A stretch of 64,000 nt of DNA from Microbacterium fluvii (GTDB lineage Bacteria; Actinomycetota; Actinomycetes; Actinomycetales; Microbacteriaceae). The notes under the pieces are model-generated. The model did not search any database and was not told the DNA's origin. It saw only the letters and a program-made list of their open reading frames with translations. The stretch covers positions 124,001 to 188,000 of the forward strand of contig NZ_JAOPFX010000003.1 in the NCBI RefSeq assembly GCF_025515205.1, written 5' to 3'. Shown here piece by piece: positions 33,976-43,384 of this stretch (its first letter is position 1; each line of letters opens with the position of its first letter). The position numbers and the translations under genes are program-made.

Positions 33976-34563
33976 ATGGGAAGAACCTCGGATGCGATTG
34001 CCGAGGGCGTCTCGATCGCGTCTGCTGCCGCGCGGCTGACGGTGCGCAACCACATCCTCGTCGAGACCATCGCCCACGATGAACCCTTCGACGCCGAGCG
34101 CTTCGCGCCGTTCGCCGTCGAGACGCTGCTCGCGCTCGCCGACGAGCAGGATGCGGCGGCCGATCTCGCGCAGCGGCAGCGCAAGCGCGCGTGGGGCAAG
34201 CACAGCGACCCGCACGGCACGCACGACTACCGCGACCGCGATCTGTCGAACCTGCGGCGCCGCAGGCGGCAGTATCTCGGGGTGGCCAAGGCGCTGCGGG
34301 CGCAGGCAGAAGACCCCGCAGCGGTGCGCGCCCTCGTCGACGACTCGCGCGACGCGGCCTGGGGCGACGTCGAGAAGAATCTGCAGCGGCGCCTCCGCGC
34401 CGAGGCGGCCCGCCCCGACCTCGACGAGGATTACGAGCGGATGCGGTCGGCCCGGCTGCAGGCGCTCGTGATGGTCGACCTGCCTCGCCTCGCCGCCCAT
34501 CGGCGTCATCTCGCGGCAGGCCGAGGGGAAGCCGGCCTCGATTCGGCGCCCGGCCCGATGTGA
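33976..34563 (+). CDS. conserved actinobacterial hypothetical protein
   Basis: A 195-residue soluble protein I cannot assign. It begins MGRTSDAIAEGVSIASAAAR after GGGGAGGTGG, which fixes the start at 33976; the open frame runs further back antiparallel to the SDR gene. It is highly charged, with an Arg-rich centre (LSNLRRRRRQYLGVAKAL) and long predicted helices. The strict codon pattern supports coding. It is followed within 50 bases by tRNA-Arg, whose promoter probably overlaps its last codons. Confidence 0.7.
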   Translation: MGRTSDAIAEGVSIASAAARLTVRNHILVETIAHDEPFDAERFAPFAVETLLALADEQDAAADLAQRQRKRAWGKHSDPHGTHDYRDRDLSNLRRRRRQYLGVAKALRAQAEDPAAVRALVDDSRDAAWGDVEKNLQRRLRAEAARPDLDEDYERMRSARLQALVMVDLPRLAAHRRHLAAGRGEAGLDSAPGPM

Positions 34564-34609
34564 TGTATTCTCGTCTAGTGCCCGCGCGCCGTTTCGTGCG
34601 CAGGCACCT

Positions 34610-34682
34610 GCGCCTCTAGCTCAATGGATAGAGCATCTGACTACGGATCAGAAGGTTGGGGGTTCGAGTCCCTCGAGGCGCG
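34610..34682 (+). tRNA. tRNA-Arg (anticodon ACG)
   Basis: The cloverleaf is complete: acceptor GCGCCTC (34610-34616) with GAGGCGC (34675-34681), D arm AGCTCAATGGATAGAGC, anticodon stem TCTGA/TCAGA with loop CTACGGA (anticodon 34643-34645), and T arm GGGGGTTCGAGTCCC. CCA is not encoded. ACG is normally edited to ICG and reads CGU, CGC and CGA. A TATTCT -10-like box lies at 34566-34571. Confidence 0.97.
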
Positions 34683-34704
34683 CACTGTGTTGAGACAGTA
34701 TTGG

Positions 34705-34728
34705 AACGGCCCGCTTCGGCGGGCCGTT
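34705..34728 (+). terminator. terminator after tRNA-Arg
   Basis: AACGGCCCGC-ttcg-GCGGGCCGTT is a perfect ten-base stem with a UUCG tetraloop followed by TCGCTGTT. It ends the tRNA transcript. Confidence 0.85.
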
Positions 34729-34802
34729 TCGCTGTTCTCCGGCGATGTCGTGGTCGCGGCGTAGGGTGGGCGGCAGCATCCGCCGCCCGAAGGAGCCCGG
34801 CC

Positions 34803-35168
34803 ATGAGACTCGTGCAGGTCGCCCAGCACGCCGATGACCTCGATCGCGCCGCGCGCTTCTACACGGCGCTGCTGCGCACCGAGCCGACGGCGATGTTCGA
34901 TCCGCCGGGCCTCCTCTTCTTCGACCTCGACGGGGTGCGGCTGCTGCTGGACCGCAGCGCGCCGTCGGCGCTGATCTACCTGCAGGTCGACAACGTGCAC
35001 GAGGCGATCGAGCGGATGGGCGGCGCGATCGAGGTCGTCACACCGCCGCACGTGATCTTCACCCACGACGACGACACGCTGGGCCCCGCGGGCCATGAGG
35101 AGTGGCAGGGATTCGTGCGCGACAGCGAAGGCAGCACGATCGGACTGATCGCGTTCCAGCGCCCCTGA
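34803..35168 (+). CDS. VOC-family (glyoxalase-like) protein
   Basis: A 121-residue single-module vicinal-oxygen-chelate protein: MRLVQVAQHADDLDRAARFYTALL at the start as a region, FFDLDGVRLLL in the middle and FVRDSEGSTIGLIAF at the end. It has the beta-alpha-beta-beta-beta repeat of glyoxalase-fold proteins. Candidate metal ligands are His9 and a late acidic residue, but no function follows. It is preceded by AAGGAGCCCGG and lies 26 bases before sdaA. Confidence 0.8.
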   Translation: MRLVQVAQHADDLDRAARFYTALLRTEPTAMFDPPGLLFFDLDGVRLLLDRSAPSALIYLQVDNVHEAIERMGGAIEVVTPPHVIFTHDDDTLGPAGHEEWQGFVRDSEGSTIGLIAFQRP

Positions 35169-35194
35169 GCGCGGGCGCGACGTAGCCTGGGGGT

Positions 35195-36676
<1,482 letters not shown>

Positions 36677-36845
36677 GGTCGCGGCATCCGCCCCCTGCCC
36701 CCGCCGGCCACCCGCATCTTGTGCGACCGCCCCCGGGGCGGGGATGCACCCGCGCACCGCCCCGCGCGCACACCCCGTAGACTCGCAGGGCCCGCCGACC
36801 CCGGAGCGGGCGACCCGAAACCCCGGAACGTCAGCAAGGATGCCG

Positions 36846-38180
36846 ATGCCCGCACCGATCTCCGCGCCCGCGCGCGCCCGCCGCAGCGCCGTCGCCGCCC
36901 GCACCTGGTGGGTCGTCGTCGTGCTGGGCCTGGTCGGCCAGCTCGCCTGGACCGTCGAGAACATGTACCTCAACGTGTTCGTGTACGACACGATCACGAC
37001 CGACCCCACCGTCATCGCGATCCTCGTGGCGGCGTCCGCGGCCGCCGCGACGCTCGCGACGATGCTCGTCGGCGCCTGGTCGGATCGCGCCCGCACGAGA
37101 CGGCCCTTCATCGCGGTCGGCTACATCCTCTGGGGCGCGACGACCGCCTCGTTCGGCTTCGTGCAGCCCGATCACGCCGCCGTGGCAGGGCAGGCGGTGG
37201 GCCTCGCGGTCGTCAGCATCATCGTGCTCGACTGCGTCATGTCGTTCTTCGGCTCGGGCGCCAACGACGCCGCGTTCCAGGGCTGGGTGACCGACTCGAC
37301 CGAGCCGGGCAACCGCGGCCGGGTCGACGGTGTGCTCGCGATCATGCCGCTCATGGGCATGCTCGTCGTCTTCGGCGCCCTCGACGGGCTCACCCAGGCC
37401 GGGCAGTGGCAGCTGTTCTTCGGCATCGTCGGCGCGGTCACCGCCGCGGTCGGCATCGTCGCGTGGTTCCTCGTGAAAGACGCCGACATCCAGCCTCAGA
37501 CCGAGGGGTATCTCGCCGCGCTCGTCTACGGGCTCAGGCCCTCCACGGTGCGCGCGAACCCGCGGCTGTATCTGCTGCTGCTCGCGTGGGCGATCGTCGG
37601 CACCGCGACGCAGGTGTTCATCCCCTACCTGATCATCTACATCCAGCGGTACCTGCGCATCGACGGCTATGCGATCGTGCTCGGCAGCGTCCTGATCCTC
37701 GCATCGGTCATCAGCATCCTCGGAGGCCGCGTCATCGATCGCGTCGGCAAGATCCGCGCGATCGTGCCGGCCGCCGCGATCATGGTCGCGGGCCTTGCCG
37801 GCATGTTCTTCGCGAGGGGGATGCTGCCGGTCATCGTCTTCGGAACCATCATGATGGGCGGCTTCATGCTGTCGGTCGCGGCCCTCGCCGCGGCGGTGCG
37901 CGACGCGACCCCCGATGGACGTGCGGGCACCGTGCAGGGCCTGCGGATGATCTTCGCGATCCTCATCCCGATGGTCGCGGGCCCCTTCATCGGCGCGGCC
38001 GTCATCGTCGGGGCCAACGAGACCTACGACGACCTGGGCGTCATCAAGCAGGTGCCCACGCCCTGGATCTTCGTCGCGGCCGCCGTCGTCGCCGCGTTCG
38101 TCGTGATCCCGGCCTTCGCGCTGCGGCGGATGCCGGCGGCCCGCTCCGCCGACGCCCTCCGGGAGCGCAGCAGCGCATGA
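36846..38180 (+). CDS. MFS transporter, glycoside/sugar type
   Basis: A 444-residue transporter with about 12 hydrophobic helices; GAWSDRARTRRPF is the loop 2-3 motif and GGRVIDRVGKIR its repeat. QGWVTDSTEPGNRGRVDG resembles the glycoside-pentoside-hexuronide-like carriers of this group. I prefer the ATG at 36846 to that at 36840 because AAGGA at 36836 then has correct spacing. Its stop overlaps the start of a GH2 glycosidase gene, so it very probably imports the glycoside hydrolysed by that enzyme. A TAGACT -10 candidate lies at 36778. Confidence 0.83.
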   Translation: MPAPISAPARARRSAVAARTWWVVVVLGLVGQLAWTVENMYLNVFVYDTITTDPTVIAILVAASAAAATLATMLVGAWSDRARTRRPFIAVGYILWGATTASFGFVQPDHAAVAGQAVGLAVVSIIVLDCVMSFFGSGANDAAFQGWVTDSTEPGNRGRVDGVLAIMPLMGMLVVFGALDGLTQAGQWQLFFGIVGAVTAAVGIVAWFLVKDADIQPQTEGYLAALVYGLRPSTVRANPRLYLLLLAWAIVGTATQVFIPYLIIYIQRYLRIDGYAIVLGSVLILASVISILGGRVIDRVGKIRAIVPAAAIMVAGLAGMFFARGMLPVIVFGTIMMGGFMLSVAALAAAVRDATPDGRAGTVQGLRMIFAILIPMVAGPFIGAAVIVGANETYDDLGVIKQVPTPWIFVAAAVVAAFVVIPAFALRRMPAARSADALRERSSA

Positions 38181-40030
38181 CCACGGCGCTGACGACCCCG
38201 TGGGGCGAGCGGCTCGATCGCACCGCGCCCCTGCCGGAGTATCCGCGCCCGCAGCTCGTTCGGGGCGACTGGGCGAATCTCAACGGCCTGTGGTCGTATG
38301 CGATCGCGGGGGCATCCGGCATCGACGTCGCCGACCCGCTCTCGGCCGCCGACCCCGCAGAGCCTCCGACGCGGTGGGACGGCGAGATCGTCGTGCCGTT
38401 CTCGCCCGAGACGGCGCTGTCGGGGGTGGGACGTACCGTCGCAGCCGATGAGACGCTCTGGTATCGCCGCACGTTCACTCTGCCGAGGCCGCTCGCCGCC
38501 GGCGAGCGCGTGCTGCTGCACTTCGGCGCGGTCGATCAGACCTGTCGCGTGGCGGTCGACGGGCACGAGGTCGGCGGGCACACCGGCGGCTACCTGCCGT
38601 TCGCGCTCGATGCGACCTCCGCCCTGGGCGACGAGGCAGAGCACGATCTCGTCGTCGCGGTGCGCGACGTGACCGATCGGTCGTGGCTCGCGCGCGGCAA
38701 GCAGTCGAGCAGGCGAGGGGGCATCTGGTACACGCCGCAGTCGGGCATCTGGCAGACGGTGTGGCTCGAGATCGTGCCGTGCGTGGCCGTCGACGGGCTC
38801 GTGCTGACGCCGCACCTGGCGGGGTCAGGTGCCGGGTCAGACCCCGAGGTCGAGATCACGGTGCGCAGCGATCATGCGGATGCCGCCGCCACCGCCCGCG
38901 TCGAGCTCGCCGCCGCCGACATCGTGCTCGCGGCGGTCGACGTTCCGGTGAACACCCCGACCCGCATCGCGCTGCCGACTCCGGTGCGCACCTGGAGCCC
39001 CGACGACCCGTTCCTCCACGACGTGACGGTGACGCTCGGCACCGACATCGTGACCAGCTACCTGGGCATGCGGTCGTTCGGAGTCGGCCGCGACGACCGC
39101 GGGCATCCTCGGCTGCTGCTCAACGGCCGGCCCCACCTGCCGGTGGGCCTGCTCGACCAGGGCTACTGGCCCGACGGCGGCTACACGGCGCCGAGTGACG
39201 CGGCGCTGGAATACGACATCGCCCTGGCCCGGCGTCTGGGCTTCACGATGCTGCGCAAGCACATCAAGGTCGAGCCGCTGCGCTGGTACCACCACTGCGA
39301 CCGGCTCGGCATGCTCGTCTGGCAGGACGCGGTCAACGGCGGCACCGCCTACAACCCGCTCGTGATCACGGCGCCCGTCGTCGGCGCGCCCCCGCTCGAT
39401 GACCGTCGCCATGCCCGGTTCGGGCGGTCCGATGCCGCCGGCCGCGCACAGTTCGAGGTCGAGCTGCGCGAGATGATCGAGCACCTGCGCAGCGTGCCCT
39501 CGATCTCGCTGTGGGTGCCCTTCAACGAAGGGTGGGGCCAGTTCGACGCGGCACGCATCGCCGAGACGCTCGTGCGCGAGCTCGACCCGACCCGGCCGAT
39601 CGATCACGCGAGCGGGTGGCACGACCAGGGGGCGGGCGACCTGCGCAGCCTCCACGTCTACTTCCGCCCGGTGCGTGCTCCCCGAAAGCGCGACGAGCGG
39701 GTGCTGGCGGTCACAGAGTTCGGCGGGTACAGCCTCGCGGTGCCTGGCCATCGCTGGGGCACGCGCACCTTCGGCTACCGCGTCTACCGCCGCCGCGACC
39801 GCTTCGCGCGGGCGCTCGCGCGCCTGCACCGCCGCGAGCTGGTCCCCGCGATCCGCCGGGGCCTCGCAGCCACCGTCTACACCCAGCTCTCCGACGTCGA
39901 AGACGAGGTCAACGGCCTGGTCACCTACGACCGCCGCTTCGTGAAGGTCGACGATGCGCTCATGCGCGCGCTCGTCGCCGAGCTGGAGGCGGCGGCATCC
40001 GTCGCCCCCGAACCGGAGGTCACCCCATGA
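38177..40030 (+). CDS. glycoside hydrolase family 2 (beta-galactosidase/glucuronidase-like)
   Basis: A 617-residue GH2 enzyme, shorter than LacZ. It has the sugar-binding jelly roll (RPQLVRGDWANLNGLWSYA, LWYRRTFTLP), the immunoglobulin-like domain, and a TIM barrel with acid/base Glu451 (VPFNEGWGQF) and nucleophile Glu514 (VTEFGGYS). There is no signal peptide, so it acts in the cytoplasm on an imported glycoside. The start is in an ATGA overlap with the MFS gene, and the stop overlaps the DUF2804 gene likewise. Exact sugar specificity is not readable; the length suits the broad beta-glycosidase GH2 subgroup. Confidence 0.88.
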   Translation: MTTALTTPWGERLDRTAPLPEYPRPQLVRGDWANLNGLWSYAIAGASGIDVADPLSAADPAEPPTRWDGEIVVPFSPETALSGVGRTVAADETLWYRRTFTLPRPLAAGERVLLHFGAVDQTCRVAVDGHEVGGHTGGYLPFALDATSALGDEAEHDLVVAVRDVTDRSWLARGKQSSRRGGIWYTPQSGIWQTVWLEIVPCVAVDGLVLTPHLAGSGAGSDPEVEITVRSDHADAAATARVELAAADIVLAAVDVPVNTPTRIALPTPVRTWSPDDPFLHDVTVTLGTDIVTSYLGMRSFGVGRDDRGHPRLLLNGRPHLPVGLLDQGYWPDGGYTAPSDAALEYDIALARRLGFTMLRKHIKVEPLRWYHHCDRLGMLVWQDAVNGGTAYNPLVITAPVVGAPPLDDRRHARFGRSDAAGRAQFEVELREMIEHLRSVPSISLWVPFNEGWGQFDAARIAETLVRELDPTRPIDHASGWHDQGAGDLRSLHVYFRPVRAPRKRDERVLAVTEFGGYSLAVPGHRWGTRTFGYRVYRRRDRFARALARLHRRELVPAIRRGLAATVYTQLSDVEDEVNGLVTYDRRFVKVDDALMRALVAELEAAASVAPEPEVTP

Positions 40031-41025
40031 CAGAGCGCGAGCTCACCGCCCCCGTGTCGCTGACGCTGCCCGGCGGCACCCTCAACCCCGACGCCCTGGG
40101 CTGGGCGCGGCAGCCGATCGTCGACACGACCGGCATCGGCGGCCGCTTCTGGGGGCGCAACAAGCGGTGGGAGTACTGGAACGTCACGACCCCGACGCAC
40201 ATCCTGGCCCTCACCGTGTCGTCGATCGACTACGCGGCGGTGCACGAGGTGTGGATCTTCGACCGCGCCACCGAGCAGCAACGGCACCGCAGCGTCACGG
40301 TGCTCCCGGCCAGAGACGTCGAGCTGCCGCCGAGCCTCGAGCAGGGCCCCAGCCGTGCGCGCGCGAAAGACATCGAGATCGAGATCACCGAGGTGCCGCA
40401 GGGCACCCGCATCCAGGCGCGCATGCCCGGCGCGGCCTTCGACGTCGTCGCGGCGCTGCCCGAGGGGCACGAGCGCCTCGCCGTCGTCGTGCCGTGGAGT
40501 CGCACGAGGTTCCAGTACACGGTCAAAGACGTCGCCCGGCCGGCGACCGGCACGATCATCGTCGACGGGGTTGCGCACGCCGTGCCCGAGGGCGAGTCCT
40601 GGGCGGTGCTCGATCACGGCCGCGGTCGCTGGCCCTATGACATCCGCTGGAACTGGGGAGCCGGCTCCGGGCGCTCCGGCGGTCACGTGATCGGCATCCA
40701 GGTCGGGGGCAGGTGGACCGAGGGCACCGGCTCGACCGAGAACGCGTTCTTCGTCGACGGGCGGCTGCACAAGATCAGCGACGAGCTCGTCTGGGAGTAC
40801 GACATCGCGCACTGGCGCCGCCCGTGGCGCATCACCGGGGGCGGCCTGAAGGCGACCTTCACGCCGGTCTACGACAAGCAGACCCGCACGCAGCTGATCG
40901 TGCTCGCCTCGCGCACCGACCAGTGCTTCGGCACCTGGTCGGGCACCTTCACGACGCCGGACGGCGAGCTCATCGCCTTCGAGGGCATCAACGGCTGGGC
41001 CGAAGAGGTGCACAACCGCTGGTGA
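40027..41025 (+). CDS. DUF2804 family protein
   Basis: A 332-residue protein of the DUF2804 family: GWARQPIVDTTGIGGRFWGR, KRWEYWNVTTPTHILALT and WNWGAGSGRSGGHVIGIQVG are its landmark stretches. It is beta-rich and predicted to be a lipocalin-like barrel, distantly similar in plan to the tocopherol-cyclase-like protein at 12664. The function is unknown. It is tightly coupled to the GH2 gene by an ATGA overlap, which hints at a role in the same glycoside metabolism. No signal peptide is present. Confidence 0.83.
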   Translation: MTERELTAPVSLTLPGGTLNPDALGWARQPIVDTTGIGGRFWGRNKRWEYWNVTTPTHILALTVSSIDYAAVHEVWIFDRATEQQRHRSVTVLPARDVELPPSLEQGPSRARAKDIEIEITEVPQGTRIQARMPGAAFDVVAALPEGHERLAVVVPWSRTRFQYTVKDVARPATGTIIVDGVAHAVPEGESWAVLDHGRGRWPYDIRWNWGAGSGRSGGHVIGIQVGGRWTEGTGSTENAFFVDGRLHKISDELVWEYDIAHWRRPWRITGGGLKATFTPVYDKQTRTQLIVLASRTDQCFGTWSGTFTTPDGELIAFEGINGWAEEVHNRW

Positions 41026-41084
41026 GCGCCGCCGTCGCGGGCCTAGGCTGAGCGCCGGACCCACCGACGGGCAGGAGGCCCCGC

Positions 41085-41375
41085 ATGTCGTTCCAGGCAT
41101 ACCTCGACAACATCGAGGACAAGACCGGGCTGACTCCGCGCGCGTTCATCGCGAAGGCGGACGAGAAGGGCTTCGGCCCCGGCACCAAGGCGGGCGAGAT
41201 CGTCGCATGGCTCGGCGACGACTACGGCCTCGGGCGCGGCCACGCGATGGCGCTCGTGCACGTCATCACGAAGGGCCCGCAGATCGACGGGAAGCACGTC
41301 GGCACCGGCACCGCCCACAGCGACAAGACCGACACGCTGTGGCTCGACGGCAAGGCGTCGAACCCGAACGCCTGA
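41085..41375 (+). CDS. DUF4287 domain protein
   Basis: A 96-residue protein beginning MSFQAYLDNIEDKTGLTPRA, with GFGPGTKAGEIVAWLGDDYG and GRGHAMALVHVI, the hallmark of DUF4287. These small helical proteins occur alone or fused to DUF5655. The function is unknown. A strong CAGGAGG site precedes the ATG. It stands three bases ahead of an ABC transporter gene, so it may be co-transcribed, though families seldom keep this pairing. Confidence 0.82.
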   Translation: MSFQAYLDNIEDKTGLTPRAFIAKADEKGFGPGTKAGEIVAWLGDDYGLGRGHAMALVHVITKGPQIDGKHVGTGTAHSDKTDTLWLDGKASNPNA

Positions 41376-41377
41376 GC

Positions 41378-42163
41378 ATGGACGCCACACTGACTCCCGC
41401 CGTCGTCATCGACGGCCTTCGGGTGCGCCGAGGGCGCACCGAGGTGTTCGACGGGATCGATCTCGAGATCCCGCGCGGTCAGATCACGGGCCTGCTCGGC
41501 CCGTCGGGATGCGGAAAGACCACCCTCATGCGCTCGATCGTGGGCGTGCAGCTGGTCGACGGCGGGTCGGTGACGGTGCTGGGGCACCCCGCGGGGAGTC
41601 GGATGCTGCGCCGCGCCGTGGCGTACGACACCCAGGCCGCGAGCGTGTACGGCGACCTCACGATCCGCCAGAACCTGTCGTATTTCGCCCGGCTGCTGGG
41701 AGCCCCCCGGTCGGATGTCGACCGGGTGATCGCCCAGGTCGGCCTCGAGCAGCAGGCGGGGCAGACCGTGGACTCGCTCAGCGGCGGCCAGGAGAACCGC
41801 GTGTCGCTCGCGGTGGCGATGCTCGGCACGCCCGAACTCATCGTGCTCGACGAGCCGACCGTCGGGCTCGATCCGGTGCTGCGCGCCGAGCTGTGGGACG
41901 TCTTCCGCGGCCTCGCCGACTCCGGCGCGACCCTCGTCGTCTCGAGCCACGTCATGGACGAGGCGCTGCGATGCGACCGGCTGCTGCTCATGCGCGCCGG
42001 TCGCATCATCGCCGACACGACGCCCGACGCGCTGCTGGCCGACACGGGGGCGGCGAACCCCGACGACGCCTTCCTCGCGCTCATCGCGCGCGACGCGGCC
42101 GCACACGAGGGGACGCAGCATCCGCTGACCCGCCGCGAGGCGCGCGACGGCGGTGCGCGATGA
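41378..42163 (+). CDS. ABC-2 type exporter ATPase
   Basis: A 261-residue ATPase of the drug/antibiotic exporter group: GPSGCGKTTLMRS, YDTQAASVYGDLTIRQNLSY, LSGGQENRVSLAVAM, LIVLDEPTVGLDPVLR and SSHVMDEA. The start at 41378 lies three bases after DUF4287; the frame extends left only as a shadow. It pairs with the membrane protein in the next gene (ATGA overlap). The exported compound is unknown. Confidence 0.9.
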   Translation: MDATLTPAVVIDGLRVRRGRTEVFDGIDLEIPRGQITGLLGPSGCGKTTLMRSIVGVQLVDGGSVTVLGHPAGSRMLRRAVAYDTQAASVYGDLTIRQNLSYFARLLGAPRSDVDRVIAQVGLEQQAGQTVDSLSGGQENRVSLAVAMLGTPELIVLDEPTVGLDPVLRAELWDVFRGLADSGATLVVSSHVMDEALRCDRLLLMRAGRIIADTTPDALLADTGAANPDDAFLALIARDAAAHEGTQHPLTRREARDGGAR

Positions 42164-42894
42164 ACGTCATGCTCACGCTGTCGACCGCGCGGCGCGTGCT
42201 CCGCCAACTGCGGCACGATCCCCGATCGATCGCGCTCATGCTGGTGGCGCCGAGCCTGCTGGTGGGCCTGTTCGCGTGGCTGTTCAGCGACCAGGACGGC
42301 GTGTTCGACATGTTCGGCGGGCCGATCCTCGCGCTGTTCCCCTTCATCGTGATGTTCCTCATCACCTCCGTCACGACGCTGCGGGAGCGCCGATCCGGCA
42401 CACTCGAGCGGCTCATGACCACGCCCATCGGCAAGGCCGACTTCGTACTCGGCTATGCGCTGGCCTTCGGCCTCATGGCGACGCTGCAGGCCATCGTCAC
42501 GGTGACCTTCGCCGTGACCGTGTGCGGACTCGAAGTCGACGGTCCGGTGTGGCAGCTGGGCCTGGTCGCGATCGTCGACGCGATCCTCGGCACGGCGCTG
42601 GGGCTGCTGGCGAGCGCCTTCGCGCGCACCGAGTTCCAGGCCGTGCAGTTCATGCCGGTGCTCGTGTTCCCGCAGATCATCCTCGGCGGTCTGTTCATGC
42701 CGCGCGACCAGATGCCCGAGGTGCTCGAGGCGATCAGCAACTGGCTGCCGCTGAGCTACGCCATCGACACCATCAACGCCGTCACCGCCGGCGACGAGGG
42801 GTGGGACGTGTGGCGGCCGCTGCTGATCGTCGTCGCATTCGCGGTCGGCTCGCTCGTGCTGGCGGCACTCACGCTGCGGCGGCGCACGCCCTGA
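42160..42894 (+). CDS. ABC-2 type exporter permease
   Basis: A 244-residue membrane protein with six hydrophobic helices, RRSGTLERLMTTPIGKADFV near the first cytoplasmic loop and LGGLFMPRDQMPEVLEAISNWLP, typical of ABC-2 (DrrB/NodJ-like) permeases. It dimerises and works with the ATPase encoded upstream. Its stop is three bases from the end of the converging MarR gene, which may regulate it. Confidence 0.88.
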   Translation: MNVMLTLSTARRVLRQLRHDPRSIALMLVAPSLLVGLFAWLFSDQDGVFDMFGGPILALFPFIVMFLITSVTTLRERRSGTLERLMTTPIGKADFVLGYALAFGLMATLQAIVTVTFAVTVCGLEVDGPVWQLGLVAIVDAILGTALGLLASAFARTEFQAVQFMPVLVFPQIILGGLFMPRDQMPEVLEAISNWLPLSYAIDTINAVTAGDEGWDVWRPLLIVVAFAVGSLVLAALTLRRRTP

Positions 42895-42897
42895 AGG

Positions 42898-43326
42898 TCA
42901 GCGGTCGCGCAGCTTGCGCGTGAGGGCGAGGAGTTCGGCGAGCTCCTCGTCGCTGAGCACCGACATGCGCTCGGCGATGGTCGTGGCGTGCGCGGTCGCG
43001 AGCTTGCGGAAGGCGGCGGCCGCCTTGGGTGTGGCGCGCACGATCGCCCCCCGTCCGTCGTCGGGGTCGGGGAGCTTCTCGACGAGACCGTCGACGACCA
43101 TCCGATCGACCAGGCGCGAGACCGAGGGCTGACTGATCAGCAGGTTGGCCGTCACGTTGCGCAGCCTCGCCTGCAGGCCGGGGGAGCGCACCACCGTGAG
43201 CAGCACGTCGTACTCGGAGTTGGTCAGTGTCGCGCCTTCGAAGTCGGCGGAGATCTCGCCGAAGATCTCATGCTGCGCGCGGAAGAGGCTCTCCCAGGCT
43301 TCGGCGGCGAGACGGCGGTCGGTCAT
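42898..43326 (-). CDS. MarR-family transcriptional regulator
   Basis: A 142-residue winged-helix regulator: TNSEYDVLLTVVRSPGLQAR, recognition helix NLLISQPSVSRLVDRM and the beta-wing DPDDGRGAIVRATPKG-like (ATPKAAAAF). I start it at 43326 (MTDRRLAAEAW); two in-frame codons further upstream are possible. MarR proteins repress exporters and stress genes and are released by phenolic or drug ligands. Divergent to the DUF2207 gene and convergent to the exporter, it could control either. Confidence 0.85.
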   Translation of the reverse strand: MTDRRLAAEAWESLFRAQHEIFGEISADFEGATLTNSEYDVLLTVVRSPGLQARLRNVTANLLISQPSVSRLVDRMVVDGLVEKLPDPDDGRGAIVRATPKAAAAFRKLATAHATTIAERMSVLSDEELAELLALTRKLRDR

Positions 43327-43384
43327 GCGCACCAGCGTAGTGGGGCGCATAGGCTTCACATGGGAAGGCTATGGGGAGGGTTCC

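Noticed and set aside
34610-34682. tRNA-Arg as an integration site for a mobile element
   Set aside because: No integrase, no repeat of the tRNA 3' end and no change of gene style nearby.
36719-40030. An open frame of about 1100 codons covering the MFS and GH2 genes
   Set aside because: The first 486 codons are the MFS gene read in a wrong frame, with Arg-rich composition. The GH2 protein begins at 38177.
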